From the NCBI RefSeq assembly GCF_048544455.1, contig NC_133538.1, positions 141,853,922 through 141,917,921 on the forward strand: a DNA stretch of 64,000 bases, written 5' to 3'. Below, piece after piece: positions 10,713-22,100 of this stretch. The notes beneath the pieces are model-generated. The model was not told the DNA's origin, made no database searches, and saw only the letters and a program-made list of their open reading frames with translations. This stretch comes from Silene latifolia. Taxonomy: Eukaryota > Streptophyta > Magnoliopsida > Caryophyllales > Caryophyllaceae. How positions within the stretch are numbered: position 1 is the first letter of the stretch; each line of letters begins with the position of its first letter. The position numbers and the translations under genes are program-made.

Positions 10713-12449
10713 TGGTCGGGACTCACTTGGAGCTTAATTTTCGGTTACTTGTCATTAGGAGCACCTAGACCAAAACAATATTTATATCTCCACAAACAAC
10801 TCTAATATTAGTAAAGCGATAAGTAAAGGTCGGATCCCAAGGGACAGGTATTGAAGTAAGATTTTCGATTGCAAGTAGCGGTGTCTAGGGGTGTCACAAT
10901 TTGGGGTTTGAAGTAGAAGATCACTTAAACTAAATAGCAATAAAAGTAAACAAGCAAGATGATTAAAAAGGGATGTAAACAATTGATAAAAGGCACTAGG
11001 GTGTCATGGGGTCATAGGGGATTCATGGGAGTTGATCATACAAACATATTCTCAAATTATAAGCAAGCAATTATTGTTGTGATGGATCGAGTTGGTTTAT
11101 ATCTTACAATCCTAGGAAGGTTTGGGTCCCGGAGCCGAATCGATTAGATTTTACAACACCTACAAGTCAACTTAATCCTCCCTACTCAACTATATGCATG
11201 GTCTAATGAGACTCGAGTTGGTTTATGTCTTACAAGTATCATTGAAAAGGTAAGTGATGGGTAAAAAAATGCAAGGATTCATAGGCTCGCATTTCATCAA
11301 ACATAACATGTACATAAGTTGAGATACAACAAGCAAGCAAATAGACTATGAAAACATATTGAATTAAGCATGAATCATTCCCCATGTTGGTTTTCCCTAA
11401 TTACCCATTAACCCTAGTTAAATAAACTACTCACTCATCATCATGGTAAACATGCTAGCAAGGTTGTCAATCATACCAACAAAGCAAAACATGATGAATA
11501 AATAAAGATGATTAACAATAAATAAAAAGAGATTAAGAGAATTATACCTACTAATGATTCCAATAATAAATCAAAGAATAATAGAAGTACTTGATCAATG
11601 ATTGGGAGGTCGTCAATCTCCCAATAATAACCCAAATAATCTTCAATTACCCAAAATAACAGATGAACAAAAGAGAGATTAAGGAAATGAGATTTGTATT
11701 AAGACTTGATTAAAAGTTGATTACAAGATTATGAAGAGATTAGAATGATATAAACTACACTAGAGATTGATAAGAAGAACATGATTATCTAATTAGACTA
11801 ATGGGGTATTTATAGTGGAGATTAGGTACACAAATTAGAGTTTACTAAGGGCTTAAATGATGATTAAGTCCTTAAGGAATCTCTCCTCTCAAAAGAGATG
11901 TCGGTCTCCTTTTTGCCGGTCTTTCCGAAATATGCGCATCCTTCATTGAATAAGAATAAATCGAAAGTTGCTGTAACACAATCCCAGCGTCCAAGGCATC
12001 GGGACGATCGGATTGCCTGGCTGCTGGACGAGCGGATTCCTTGGCCGGACGCTCGGATTCTGGCGTCTTGGACGAGCGGATTCCTTGGCCGGACGCTTGG
12101 ATTCTGGGCCAGTTTTCTTCTTTTCTTCTTTTCTTCCTCCTTCTTCCAACAATCCTTGGGGATCTTGTTGGAGATGCAAGGATCTTTCCTCATCATTGCC
12201 CATCTACTATAATATGTACAAAGGCCTTCTATTCTTGTCTTCTCTTTGATGCTTGGTCATTGAATTCAATCAATTTAGCTCTATTTTGCCCTGAAAATCC
12301 AATGTTTGCACTCCTTTCCTACCAAGGGAACAAAACCTCAAAGAATATGCAAAACAAAGGACTAAAGATAATAAATGACCTAAATATGCACTAAAAAGCA
12401 TGGGAACAAAGCTAATTCGGGGACTAAATATGCTCAAATAATGGTCACA
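10713..12449 (-). repeat. Element A 5' LTR (minus orientation)
   Basis: This partners 1541-3276. The TATA box is at 11807-11814 and the short-motif cluster at about 12000-12110. Its outer edge at 12449 abuts the resumed B LTR (TAATAGCTTACATAAGG). A few substitutions separate the two LTRs, so the insertion is fairly young but postdates B. Confidence 0.85.
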
Positions 12450-12800
12450 TAATAGCTTACATAAGGAACACTTTGAAGACATTGGAATCATCTCGTTCCT
12501 GCACAAGAAGAAGCATACATTTACATACGTAATACTTAGAGAAATATAAGCATTGTCATTGTCATACAATAATTCTCCCAAATTGCATAGTGAAATCCTC
12601 TCTTGGCTTGGTGCCCGTGGTTTTTCCCGTTCAAGGGTTTTCCACATACAAAATTCTTTGTCTCATTATTGTTATTGTGATTATATTTACAGCTTTACGT
12701 TTAACCCTGACAACCTGACCAATAGACCATTTAGAGCTAGTTAACCTTACATAACTCTACCCTAACCTGATTTCACCTTGCGCAAAATCCACACAAAACA
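12450..12800 (+). repeat. Element B 5' LTR, right part
   Basis: This continues the LTR cut at 1540 and matches 31711-32053. It ends ACACAAAACA immediately before the primer binding site. Joined length of the two parts is about 664 bp against 657 bp for the 3' LTR. Confidence 0.9.
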
Positions 12801-12802
12801 AT

Positions 12803-12820
12803 TGGCGCCCACCGTGGGGC
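12803..12820 (+). other. Primer binding site of element B
   Basis: TGGCGCCCACCGTGGGGC, two bases after the LTR end. The identical site follows the 5' LTRs of C (15998) and E (43754), and this form is common in Tat-lineage elements. I do not assign the tRNA. Confidence 0.8.
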
Positions 12821-12876
12821 ATCTAGCTCTTTAAATCCTTTTTTCTTATCTTACAAAAATTCAAAAATCCTACAAA

Positions 12877-14310
12877 ATGGCCCAACCTACCGTTTAAGAA
12901 CAATTGAATGCAGCTCTCCAGCAAATCGCTGAGTTGGAAAGCTTGAAAGAAAAAGTAGCCCAAACTGAGGCAGAAATCCTGCAATTAAGAGAATCCGAGT
13001 CAGCCCTAAAATAGAAATTAGAAAAAACTCAAGGAGAAGGCTCTAGATTCCAACCAGGAACCCCATTTGCATCAATCATCAAAAATATCGATTTTTCCAG
13101 TTTTGGGAGCCTAAGTGTTTTTAAATCTATTGATGTTGATGGTGATGGTGAACCAAAGAACGACAAGGAAAAACCTGATGAATCTACAGCAGCCATCATG
13201 AAGGCAGTAGTTCAGGAGATCAAGAAACTCAATGAAAAATTCGATAAGATACCCGGAGTACCTGCCAGCATGGAAGAAGCTGCCCCTGACAGCTATGCTG
13301 ATTCGCATTTCTTAGACGAAATAGCTAAAGTAGACCTACCAAAGAAGTTCGTAGTTCCATCCATGAGGGTCAATGATGGAACCACGGATCCACAAAACCA
13401 CGTGGCTCTTTATAAACAAAAAATGATGGTTGCGTCTATCCCCATCGAATTTAGACAAGTCTGCATGTGTAAGGGATTTGGAACATCCCTGACTGGCCCT
13501 GCCCTGAAGTGGTACATCAACCTGCCAACTGGGAGCATCCATTCCTTCGCCAACCTGATCAACAGTTTCAACCAGCAGTTCGCAAGTAGCAGGGAGTTGG
13601 AGAAATGATCAAGTGACCTTTACCGAGTTACACAGAAGCCTGAAGAAACTCTCAGGACATTCCTCGTAAGATTCAACAAGGAAAAAGTATCCATACCCAG
13701 GTGTGACATTGGAACAGCAGTGGAGGCATTCAGGCAGGGGTTACTACCATATAGTGACCTATACAGCGAGCTCACTAATTATCCCTGCCACACCTTCGAG
13801 GACGTTCAGGCCAAGACTCTTGCCTTCATCAGGCTAGAGGAAGATAAAAGCTATAAACTTGGATCACCCAGTAGACCAAAGGATCATGAAATGAGTAATA
13901 GGAAGAGCAACAAAGAAAACAACTATTGGCCTACTCCATATTCCAGGCCAGATCAGTCAGAAGTTAACCTGGCTCATGATTATCAAGGTAAGGTTAAAGT
14001 TTATCCACCTATTTCCGAACATAACTTCAGTGTTGATATTGCAGGATTAATCCAGAGATTGACAACATGGAATCAGCTGTCAGATGCCCCAAGAAGTCAG
14101 AGAATCCAAATTCCAGGAGAGACAATTCTAAATGGTGTGAATTTCAAATGGATATTGGACACACCACGGATGATTGTTTTACCATGAGGAAAGAAGTGGC
14201 CTACCTGCTAAAATCTGGATACTTGAAAGACCTGATTAAGAAAAAAGGCAGGAATGCAAACCAGGGTAAAGAGAATCAGGAGGATAAGCAGGATCGTAGT
14301 CTCCCTCCAC
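12877..14310 (+). pseudogene. gag: Element B gag (broken)
   Basis: Starts MAQPTV at 12877, continues through a coiled-coil N-terminus (LQQIAELESLKEKVAQTEAE) and a retrotransposon gag domain (FVVPSMRVNDGTTDPQNHVA near 13350; FGTSLTGPALKWYINLP near 13480), and ends in a Pro-rich linker (PPPPPIYEVKF near 14310) before protease. In-frame stops: TAA near 12892, TAG near 13012 and TGA at 13606. Each can be reached by one C-to-T change from CAA, CAG and CGA. A frameshift lies around 14060-14100. Capsid protein of the element; inactive here. Confidence 0.8.
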
Positions 14311-14940
14311 CACCACCAATTTATGAAGTAAAATTCATATCTGGCGGTTCAGAGATTTGCGGCTTGACAAGTTCAGCAACAAAGAAGATAGCCAGGATGT
14401 CTAGGACTGTATCACCTTGCAAGCCAGATCATATCCCAACAATCACTTTCAATGATTGTGACCTGGTGGGCATCCCTGATGTTCATCATGATGGCCTGTT
14501 AATTTCTATGCAGATTGGAACCGCCACAGTAAATAGGATCCTGGTAGACGGCGGCAGCTCAGTGAACTTGATCATGCTTGACGTACTGAAAGCCATGAAG
14601 ATCAACGAGGACCAAATCATCAAGAAATCCAGCGTCCTAGTGGGATTCAGTGGTGAAACCAGGAGCACCCTAGGAGAAATCCACCTCCCAACCTACGTGA
14701 AATAAGTCCCATCTTATGAGAAATTTGGAGTCCTTGACTGCCTGTCATCCTACAACGCGATCTTGGGTAGACCTTGGATTCATAATGTCAAGGCCGTAAC
14801 CTCAACCTATCACCAGTGTATCAAGATACCAACAGACTAGGGCATAGCCACAATCAAAGGGGATCACAAGATAGCCCAGGAATGCTACACAGCAGCCTTG
14901 AAGCCTTTCAAGGCAGGTAAGTCCCTTGCATAGCAATTAC
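14311..14940 (+). pseudogene. Element B protease domain (broken)
   Basis: The retropepsin-like core reads ILVDGGSSVNLIMLDVLKAM near 14540; the active-site triplet is Asp-Gly-Gly, as in the relative at 17720 region. The flap/C-terminal part ends in GFSGETRSTLGEIHLP. A TAA at 14703-14705 replaces a sense codon found in C, and a TAG near 14839 replaces TGG. The frame would run into RT in one polyprotein. Confidence 0.7.
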
Positions 14941-14963
14941 TGTACCCCGCCAGGAGCACTTAT

Positions 14964-15263
14964 GTGGCACCTCCCAGAATGGAAACAGATCAGGTAATCC
15001 TAGACCCTGAATACCCTGACATGTATGTTTTAGTAGGATCTGACGCACCAGATAGTGTCAGGCCTGAACCGGTAAAGTTCCTTAAAAATAAATCATCCTG
15101 GTTTGCTTGGTCACATTTTGATATGACTGGAATTAGCACTGATATAATTACACATAAACTCAATGTTGACCCACCTTTTAAGCCTGTACAACAGAAAAGA
15201 CGGAAATTTGCAGCTGAAAGAAATACCATTATTAACGAGGAAGTAGAAAAACTCTTGGATATG
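14964..15263 (+). pseudogene. Element B RT, N-terminal part before the C insertion
   Basis: The frame begins MAPPRMETDQVILDPEYP and reaches KPVQQKRRKFAAERN, the connection to the first RT fingers motif, then is cut by element C after LLDMG. It resumes at 25277-25281 (duplicated GGAAT) with MIREVMFPEW. Element D shows the uninterrupted junction near 37121. Confidence 0.85.
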
Positions 15264-15268
15264 GGAAT
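15264..15268. repeat. Target-site duplication of element C, left copy (GGAAT)
   Basis: GGAAT precedes the TGTTAGG start of C and is repeated at 25277-25281 after its end; element D has a single GGAAT at the equivalent place. Confidence 0.95.
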
Positions 15269-15995
15269 TGTTAGGCCCAGTTTAGCCTGGTCTGACTCCA
15301 ACCTGGCCTGACTTTATTAGTCTGATTGAAGTAACCTGAGACCGGACAAGTCTAACTACTGTTCAGATATTAAAAGAACATTATAGTAAGAAGGCTACCA
15401 AATCCTAGAAGAGAAGCCTGATAGTAAGTACAGAATAACCTGGCAGAGCATTAAAACAGGCTGGATTGAGAAAGATAAACAAGAAATACGGTTGTTGGGA
15501 ATTAATAGTCGTGTCCTATACCCAAGGAAGACCAAGTCCAACCATAAGACCCTATCATCTATGAATCAAGACGGAAAGGAGAAGAAGAGCTGAGGATTCG
15601 TTAAAGGAACATTAAGTCAAGCGGATTAATAGGGAGCATGCCCTATTAATCCGGCAACAACTCCTACATTTGGGGAGGACGTTGATCATTGTAACGTTAA
15701 TAATAAGAACGTTAATAGAGAAAGAGGGCTATATATAGCATTTGTAAATAGATAATGAAGGATCAATACTTACACTTTAATTATTCTACACTTTTTCTAT
15801 CTTTCTTTACTCTGAAGATAACCGATCTCATATACAAATTTGTACTCAATTCGTCCATATAATATAAGCAATATTATCTATACTTAAGTCTCTTTCTTAT
15901 TAATTATTCCTTAATCTCTACCAAATACATAGAACTAGATACCCAAACTACTCTCTCATCCGGCCGGAACCGTTCAGGAAAATCCTGCTAAAATA
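15269..15995 (+). repeat. Element C 5' LTR
   Basis: Starts TGTTAGGCCC and ends CTAAAATA (the canonical final CA is mutated to TA; the 3' LTR keeps AAAACA). A TATA box (TATATATA) is at 15730-15737. Pairs with 24553-25276. Confidence 0.9.
15730..15737 (+). promoter_or_regulatory. TATA box of element C 5' LTR
   Basis: GGGCTATATATAGC; repeated at 25011-25018 in the 3' LTR. It lies about 265 bp before the LTR end, leaving R and U5 downstream. Confidence 0.6.
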
Positions 15996-15997
15996 AT

Positions 15998-16015
15998 TGG
16001 CGCCCACCGTGGGGC
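15998..16015 (+). other. Primer binding site of element C
   Basis: TGGCGCCCACCGTGGGGC two bases after the 5' LTR, identical to B and E. Confidence 0.8.
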
Positions 16016-16083
16016 ATCTAGTTCTTTAATAAAAAAAAAAATTTTCCTTTTACCATCTTTTCATTTAATATTCACACACAAAA

Positions 16084-17523
16084 ATGGTGGAACTCACCGC
16101 AGAACAACAATTAGCGGTTGCCCTGGTCAAGATCAAAGAATTGGAAACAATCCAAGAGAAGGCAACCCAATGACGTAATCGTAAATCAATAATTTGAAGG
16201 AGTCTGAGTCTAGCCTGAGAAAGAAATTGGAAAATCAGGTTCGGGCTCCAAGACCAGATTTGAACCAGGAACCCCATTCTCAACCATTATCAAAAACATT
16301 GACTTCTCCAGTTTTGGGACCCCGGAGAAGGATACATCATCTGATACTCCAACCATTCCCAATAACGAAACAAACAAGACTGAAGCAGCAATAATGATGG
16401 CCATGCTTCAGGAAATTCAAAAACTCCACCATAAAATAGAAAACATACCCGGAGTGCGGACACGTGGTGAAGTAGAAGTTGATGACTTTGCAGATTCACC
16501 TTTTGCAGATGAAATTGCAAAGATTGATCTCCCCAAGAAATTTACTGTTCCATCCATGAGAACTTATGATGGAACCTCTGATTCACAAAATCATGTTGCC
16601 ATATTAAAACAGAAAATGTTGGCTGCCTCAATACCCAGTGAACTCAGGCAGGTCTGCATGTGTAAGGGCTTTGGTACAACCCTGACCAGAGCAGCATTAC
16701 AGTGGTTCATTAATCTTCAAAATAGAGGTATCAAGAATTTTGCAGAATTAATCAATGCCTTCAATCAACAATTTGCGAGCAGCAGAGATATGGCTAAGAG
16801 ACCCAGTAACCTATTCGGGGTAAAGCGACTTCCTGAAGAATCTCTCAAAGAATTCTGGCCGATTTGTCAAAGAAAAAGTGGCCATTCCCAGTGTGATGAA
16901 GAAACAAACGAAGTAGAAGCCTTGAGTGCAAGGGGTCCCGCTGACGGTGACATCTATGCAGACGACCAAGAAAGCATGCCCAACCTTTGCTCTTGTTCAA
17001 TCCATTGCCTTAGAGCATGTCGATTGGAAGAAGACCTCAACTTTGAACGAACTCATCCGGGAAAGCAAGGCTATGGACACACTAACAGGAAAAGCTCCTA
17101 CCAGAAAGGAGGCAACCCGGATCAAAGCACCCTATTCCGGCCTGAAAGATCTGAAGTCAACATGGCACAAGAACACAGAGGTAACCTTTCTAGCCTACCA
17201 ACTATTCCTGAATATAACTTCTCTATCAATACTGCAGGATTAATTAAACGCTTGGAAAGCACGGGAGATACGATCGGATGGCCCAAGAAATCGACAACCC
17301 CAGGAAAGACCCAACAAGATGGTGTGACTTCCATCGGGATATCGAGCACACCACGAGAAGAATGCATCCATTCGGGAAACAAGTGGCATATCTCTTAAAG
17401 AAAGGCTTCTTGAAGGATTTAATCCAGCAGCCAAAGAACAAAGATGAAGGGCAAAACAAGAGGGATTCGGGGAACAAGAGAGATCCTCCTCCTCCTCCCC
17501 CATCTATGAAGTCAAGTTCATAA
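16084..17523 (+). pseudogene. gag: Element C gag (broken)
   Basis: Starts MVELTAEQQLAVALVK. The gag core (FTVPSMRTYDGTSDSQNHVA near 16540; GFGTTLTRAALQWFINLQ near 16670) is open from 16394 to 17398, with frameshifts near 16170, 16855 and 17260 relative to E. The C-terminal Pro run (PPPPP near 17485) leads to a stop at 17521-17523, directly before the protease frame. Capsid protein of the element. Confidence 0.8.
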
Positions 17524-18114
17524 ATGGAGGATCGAAATCGTGGTCCGACCAGCTCAGCTGCCAAAAGAATATCCAGGGAATCCAGACTTCAACCTCCTTC
17601 CAGGCCCAAGTCATTGCCCGCTATTACCTTTGATGACTCGGACCTGCAGGGAATATCAGATCTACACCACGGCAGCTTGGTAATCACCATGCAAATTGGC
17701 ACAAAGAAAGGTATCAAGAATCACGATAGACGGAGGCGTTCAATCAACCTGGTGATGCTTGACGTCCTCAAAGCTATGAAGATAGATGAAGGAAAGATCA
17801 TCAAGAAATCTAGCATCCTGGTTGGATTCAGCGGAGAAACAAAGAACACCTTGGGAGAAATCAGCCTGCCAACCTATGTGGAAGGCGTGGCTTCATATGA
17901 AAGATTTGGAGTAATGGATTGCCTATCCTCATATAATGTAATCCTGGACAGACCATGGATCCACAATGTCAAAACAATCCCATCAATATACCACCAATGT
18001 GTGAAAATCCCAACAGAATGGGGGATAAACACCATCAGGGAAGAACAGAGGACAGCTCAGGAATGTTACACTCAGGCTTTGAAACCCTCAAAGTCAGGTA
18101 AGTCCCTTGCATAG
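17524..18114 (+). pseudogene. Element C protease region
   Basis: Open for 196 codons. The core includes IPAITFDDSDLQGISDLHHG-type sequence and, at about 17720, the region corresponding to the active site, which is disturbed (KGIKNHDRRRRSINLVML against VDGGSSVNLIML in B), so the catalytic Asp-Gly-Gly is lost. The flap-side segment ends GFSGETKNTLGEISLP. Stop TAG at 18112-18114. Confidence 0.7.
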
Positions 18115-21100
18115 CAATTAAAGTCACCTGTCAGGGAAGAATATGTAGCACAATCACGGATGGAAACAGGAGAGGTCATATTAGACCCATAATTCCGGAC
18201 GAGGGAAAGTACTCGTAGGGTCGATGCACTGACTCAATCGGACCAAATCGGTCAGCTCTCTCAAAACTAAAATGTCTTGTTTTGCTTGGTCACATTTTGA
18301 TATGACTGGTATAGATGCTTATGTTATTACTCATAAGTTGAACATTGACAAATCCTTTAAGCCTGTACAAAGAAAAGAGAAGAAAATTCGGCTGAGAGAG
18401 GCATGAAATCATCAACCAAGAAGTTGACAAGCTACTAGACATGGGAATGATCAGGGAAGTAATGTACCTGACGGCTTGCAAACGTAGTAGTAGTTCAAAA
18501 GAAAAATGGCAAATGGAGAGTCTGTGTAGATTACACCGACTTAAACAAAGCCTGCCCAAAAGATCCATTTCCCCTGCCACACATCGATGCAATGGTAGAT
18601 GCCACCGCAGGCCACGAAATGCTGACATTCATGGATGCCTCAGCCGGATTCCATCGAGATAAAAATGCACCCTGCGGACCAGGAAAGCACGGCTTTCATC
18701 ACTTTGAAAAGAGGTATATATTGCTATCTTTGCTATGCCCTTTGGATTAAAAATGCGGTGCAACCTACCAAAGGCTAGTCAACATGATGTTCAAAGACCA
18801 GATAGGAGACACCATGGAAGTCTATATAGATGACATGGTAGTCAAGTCAAAAAAGGCAGAAGACCACGTCAAAGACCGGAGTAGCGTTCCAAATACTTTG
18901 GAGAAATTCAATATGAAGCTCAACCCACAAAAATGCCACTTCGGAGTCTCAGCAGGCAAGTTCCTGGGCTATATGGTGACAAAAAGAGGAATAGAAGCCA
19001 GCCCTGAACAGATCAAAGCTATTCTAGAGCTAGAACCACCAAAGACGGTCAAGGACATACAAAAGCTGACTGGAAGAATAGCGGCCCTGAACAGATTCAT
19101 TTCAAGATCATCAGAGAGGTGCAAATCATTCTACAACCTGCTAAGAAAGAACAAGGACTTTTCATGGACCCCGATCATCGGCCGCCTTTGAAGACCTAAA
19201 GATATATCTATCCTCTCCTCCCTTCTTTGGCAAAACTAGTCAAAGATGAACCCCGACAGTATACCTGTCGATCCACAAAACTGTTGTCGTGCAGTCTTGG
19301 TCAAAGAAGCGGACGGACAACAACACCCGATCTATTATGTAAGTAAGAGCCTACTAGACGCGAGAGATCAGGTATGGCCTGCTTGAAAAATATGTTTTAG
19401 CTTTAATTATGAGTTGCACAAAATTAAGACCATACTTTGAAAGCCACCCTATAATAGTCATAACCAATCTTCCTATCAAATCTGTACTTATAAAGCCAGA
19501 ATTATCCGGACGAATGTGCAAATGGTCAGTCCAGCTGAGCACATACAATATAACATTTGAAACAAGGACAACAATTAAGTCACAAGCATTAGCAGACTTT
19601 GTGGCTGATTTTAGTCCGACCCTAGAACCCGACCTTATAAAAGAAGTGAATAAACTGACCGGCGACCAAACGGACCTAGAATGGACCCTATTCGTCGACG
19701 GTGCGGACCAACATGAGGGGCACAAGCCTGGGGGTAGTACTAAAATCGCCACAGGGGGATAAGATAGTACGAGGCTATAAGTGTGCATTTGAGGCTACCA
19801 ACAATGAGGCGAGTATGAAACCCTAATATGCATTTGGATTAAAGGTATGTATTGACCTTGGTGTACTGAGAACCTAAAGGTACGATCGATTCCCTTCTCA
19901 TCTCCAACCAAGTAAATGGGATATATACTGCAAAAGACCCCAAAATGATGCTTTATCTAGATGTTCAAATTTTAAAAGGAAAATTTCGAAGTTTCAATAT
20001 TGACCAAATTCCCAGGGACTTGAATACCCAGGCCGATGCTCTAGCCGGCCTAGGATCTAACTTCAGTCCCCTAGACTTCGACAAAATACCCATCGTACAT
20101 TTACTAGAACCTGCAATAAATAAACAAGATGAAAGTTTCCCAATTTATATTGCCAATTCTTGGACAAAACCCTACTATGACTGGCTACAACAAGGAATCC
20201 TTCCCCTAAATAAGCAAGATTCCAGAGCACTAAAAATAAAAGCGCCGTACACTATTATTGACAACGTGCTTTTTAAGAAATCGCAGGCTGGGCCGTACCT
20301 CAGATGCCTGGAACCACAAGAAGCTGAACAGATATTATCAGAAATCCATGAAGGACACTGTGGAAATCAAAAAGGTGGAAGAAGCCTGGCAAGCAAAGTA
20401 CTCGAAACAGTTATTATTGGCCCATCCCGAGAGCCGATTGCACGGAATTCACTCTAAATGTAAAGCTTGTCGATTCATGGACCATATATCCATCACCATC
20501 TCGAAGAACTACATTCTATATCCGCGCCCGGCCATTTATGAAATGGGGCATGGACATAGTAGGAAAACTACCTCAAGCACCCGGACAGAAAGTTTTCATG
20601 CTAGCAATGACTGATTACTTCTCCAAATGGATAGAAGTTTGAATCATACAGGCAAGTCAAGGAGAAGGATGTCATAGCATTCATCAAACACAACATCATA
20701 TGTAGATATGGCATCCCCTCTGAAATAGTATGCGACAATGGCACGCAATTTGTGGGAAAAAGAACAGCAGCCTTCTGTGCTCAATGGAACATCAACCTGG
20801 TAACATCCACACTAGGATATCCAAAAGCCAACGGTCAGGCATAATCCAGTAATAAGGTGGTAATCAGCTGTATAAAGAAGAAGCTGGAAAGAAGAAAAGG
20901 CAGATAGGCTGAAGAGCTTCCCCTGGTCCTCTGGGCTGACAGAACCACACCTAAAAATTCCACAGGCCAAACCCCTTACTCCTTGGTCTATGGATGTGAA
21001 GCAGTAATCCCGGCTGAGGTAAAAATTCCATCAGCCAGATACAGCATGAACACAATAACCAGCAATATACCTCTAATGGAGGACAGCCTGGACCTAACAG

Positions 21101-21390
21101 AAGAACTAAGAGATGCAGCCAGCATCAGACTAGCAGCATATCAGCAAAGGGTTGCGAAAAGCTACAACAAGACTGTCAAAGCCAGGGTATTCAGGGTAGG
21201 AGACCTTGTCCTCAGGAAAGTCTTCCAAAACACAAAAGAAAAGAATGCTGGCAAATTGGCCCCAACCTGGGAAGGTCCCTACCTGATTGACTCAGTAGTC
21301 GGCCAAGGAGCTTATAGATTACAAACCCTGGACGGCGAAATGATCCCAAGAGCTTGGAATATTACACATTTAAAACTATTTCACATATAA
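18115..21390 (+). pseudogene. pol: Element C RT, RNase H and integrase (many frameshifts)
   Basis: RT: connection and fingers about 18340-18560, primer-grip area near 18720, catalytic YIDDM at about 18822-18836. RNase H about 19600-19960. Integrase: zinc-binding H..H..C..C region about 20340-20480, catalytic core about 20600-20870 (CDNGTQF near 20730), GPY/F-type end (GKLAPTWEGPYLID) near 21250-21290, stop at 21388-21390. The E copy (45900-49156) gives the expected frame throughout; C departs from it at a dozen or more places. The polyprotein would copy and integrate the element; it cannot here. Confidence 0.8.
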
Positions 21391-22100
21391 AATATATCTC
21401 TCAATCCAGGTATAATTTTTTCCTTAACATTTCTTGCCTGGCTTGATATGAAACTACATGTATGATACTTGCCATTATATGAATAAATGTCGTATATGAT
21501 TTCTTCAAATTATATGCCCAAAAACTTATCTATGTTCTCATATGCACTTTTACTAAGTAGAATCTTCAATACTTGTTTTACATACTGCATTTTATCTAAA
21601 ACAAATCCTGAAGATTGGGGGCCACCCCCACCAAATATCCAACTGATATCCAAATTTCAGTTGCGAAACAGGCCTTTAAATACTGAGCTCCACTTAACAT
21701 ACAAAACTGGAAAACTCCTTCCTGATTTGTATAACATAAATGGGTCATAAGCCCTCCAGACAGGCAGGGGACATAAGCCCTCCAGACAGGCAACAACCCC
21801 ACCCATAACAAAAAAAAAAAATATATATATTAAACTGGCCAGATCCAGCACAAAAACTGGCCCGATCCAGTCAGATAACTGGTCAGATCCAGCGCACATC
21901 CGACATTACAAAAGTACCTTGTCAAAACACAAAAAGAAACAAACAAAGACCAAATATTTATTCATTCAAAATAGTCGGCCCTACCACACACCTAATAATC
22001 ATCCATTCCTGGATCATCCCCCCTGGATGGGCCAAAAAAATTTTTAAATATTCATTCTAGGGACATTCCTCCTGGATAGACCAAAACCTAAACGAAAAAT
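21391..22100 (+). other. Element C 3' non-coding region with short repeats
   Basis: Between integrase and the end of the antisense ORF. It contains paired CATAAGCCCTCCAGACAGGCA units at about 21746-21792, three ACTGGCC-type units (ACTGGCCAGATCCAG and variants) at 21834-21896, and two degenerate CCTGGATGGGCCAAA units near 22000-22080. The same three motif groups occur in order in E. Confidence 0.6.

Larger units (their letters stand above)
1541..12449 (-). mobile_element. Element A: Athila-lineage LTR retrotransposon lacking RT, RNase H and integrase
   Basis: Two 1.74-kb LTRs (1541-3276 and 10713-12449) read TGTGACCATT...CCGACCA on the minus strand. Next to the 5' LTR is a tRNA-Asp-type primer binding site. 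The minus-strand order is gag with zinc knuckle, protease, a small ORF, a non-coding stretch with short repeats, an ATHILA ORF-1-like gene and a 1.9-kb 3' non-coding stretch. No RT, RNase H or integrase motif is found in any frame, so the element is a non-autonomous derivative. The 5-bp target duplication is imperfect (GGAGC left, ATAGC right). Confidence 0.85.
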
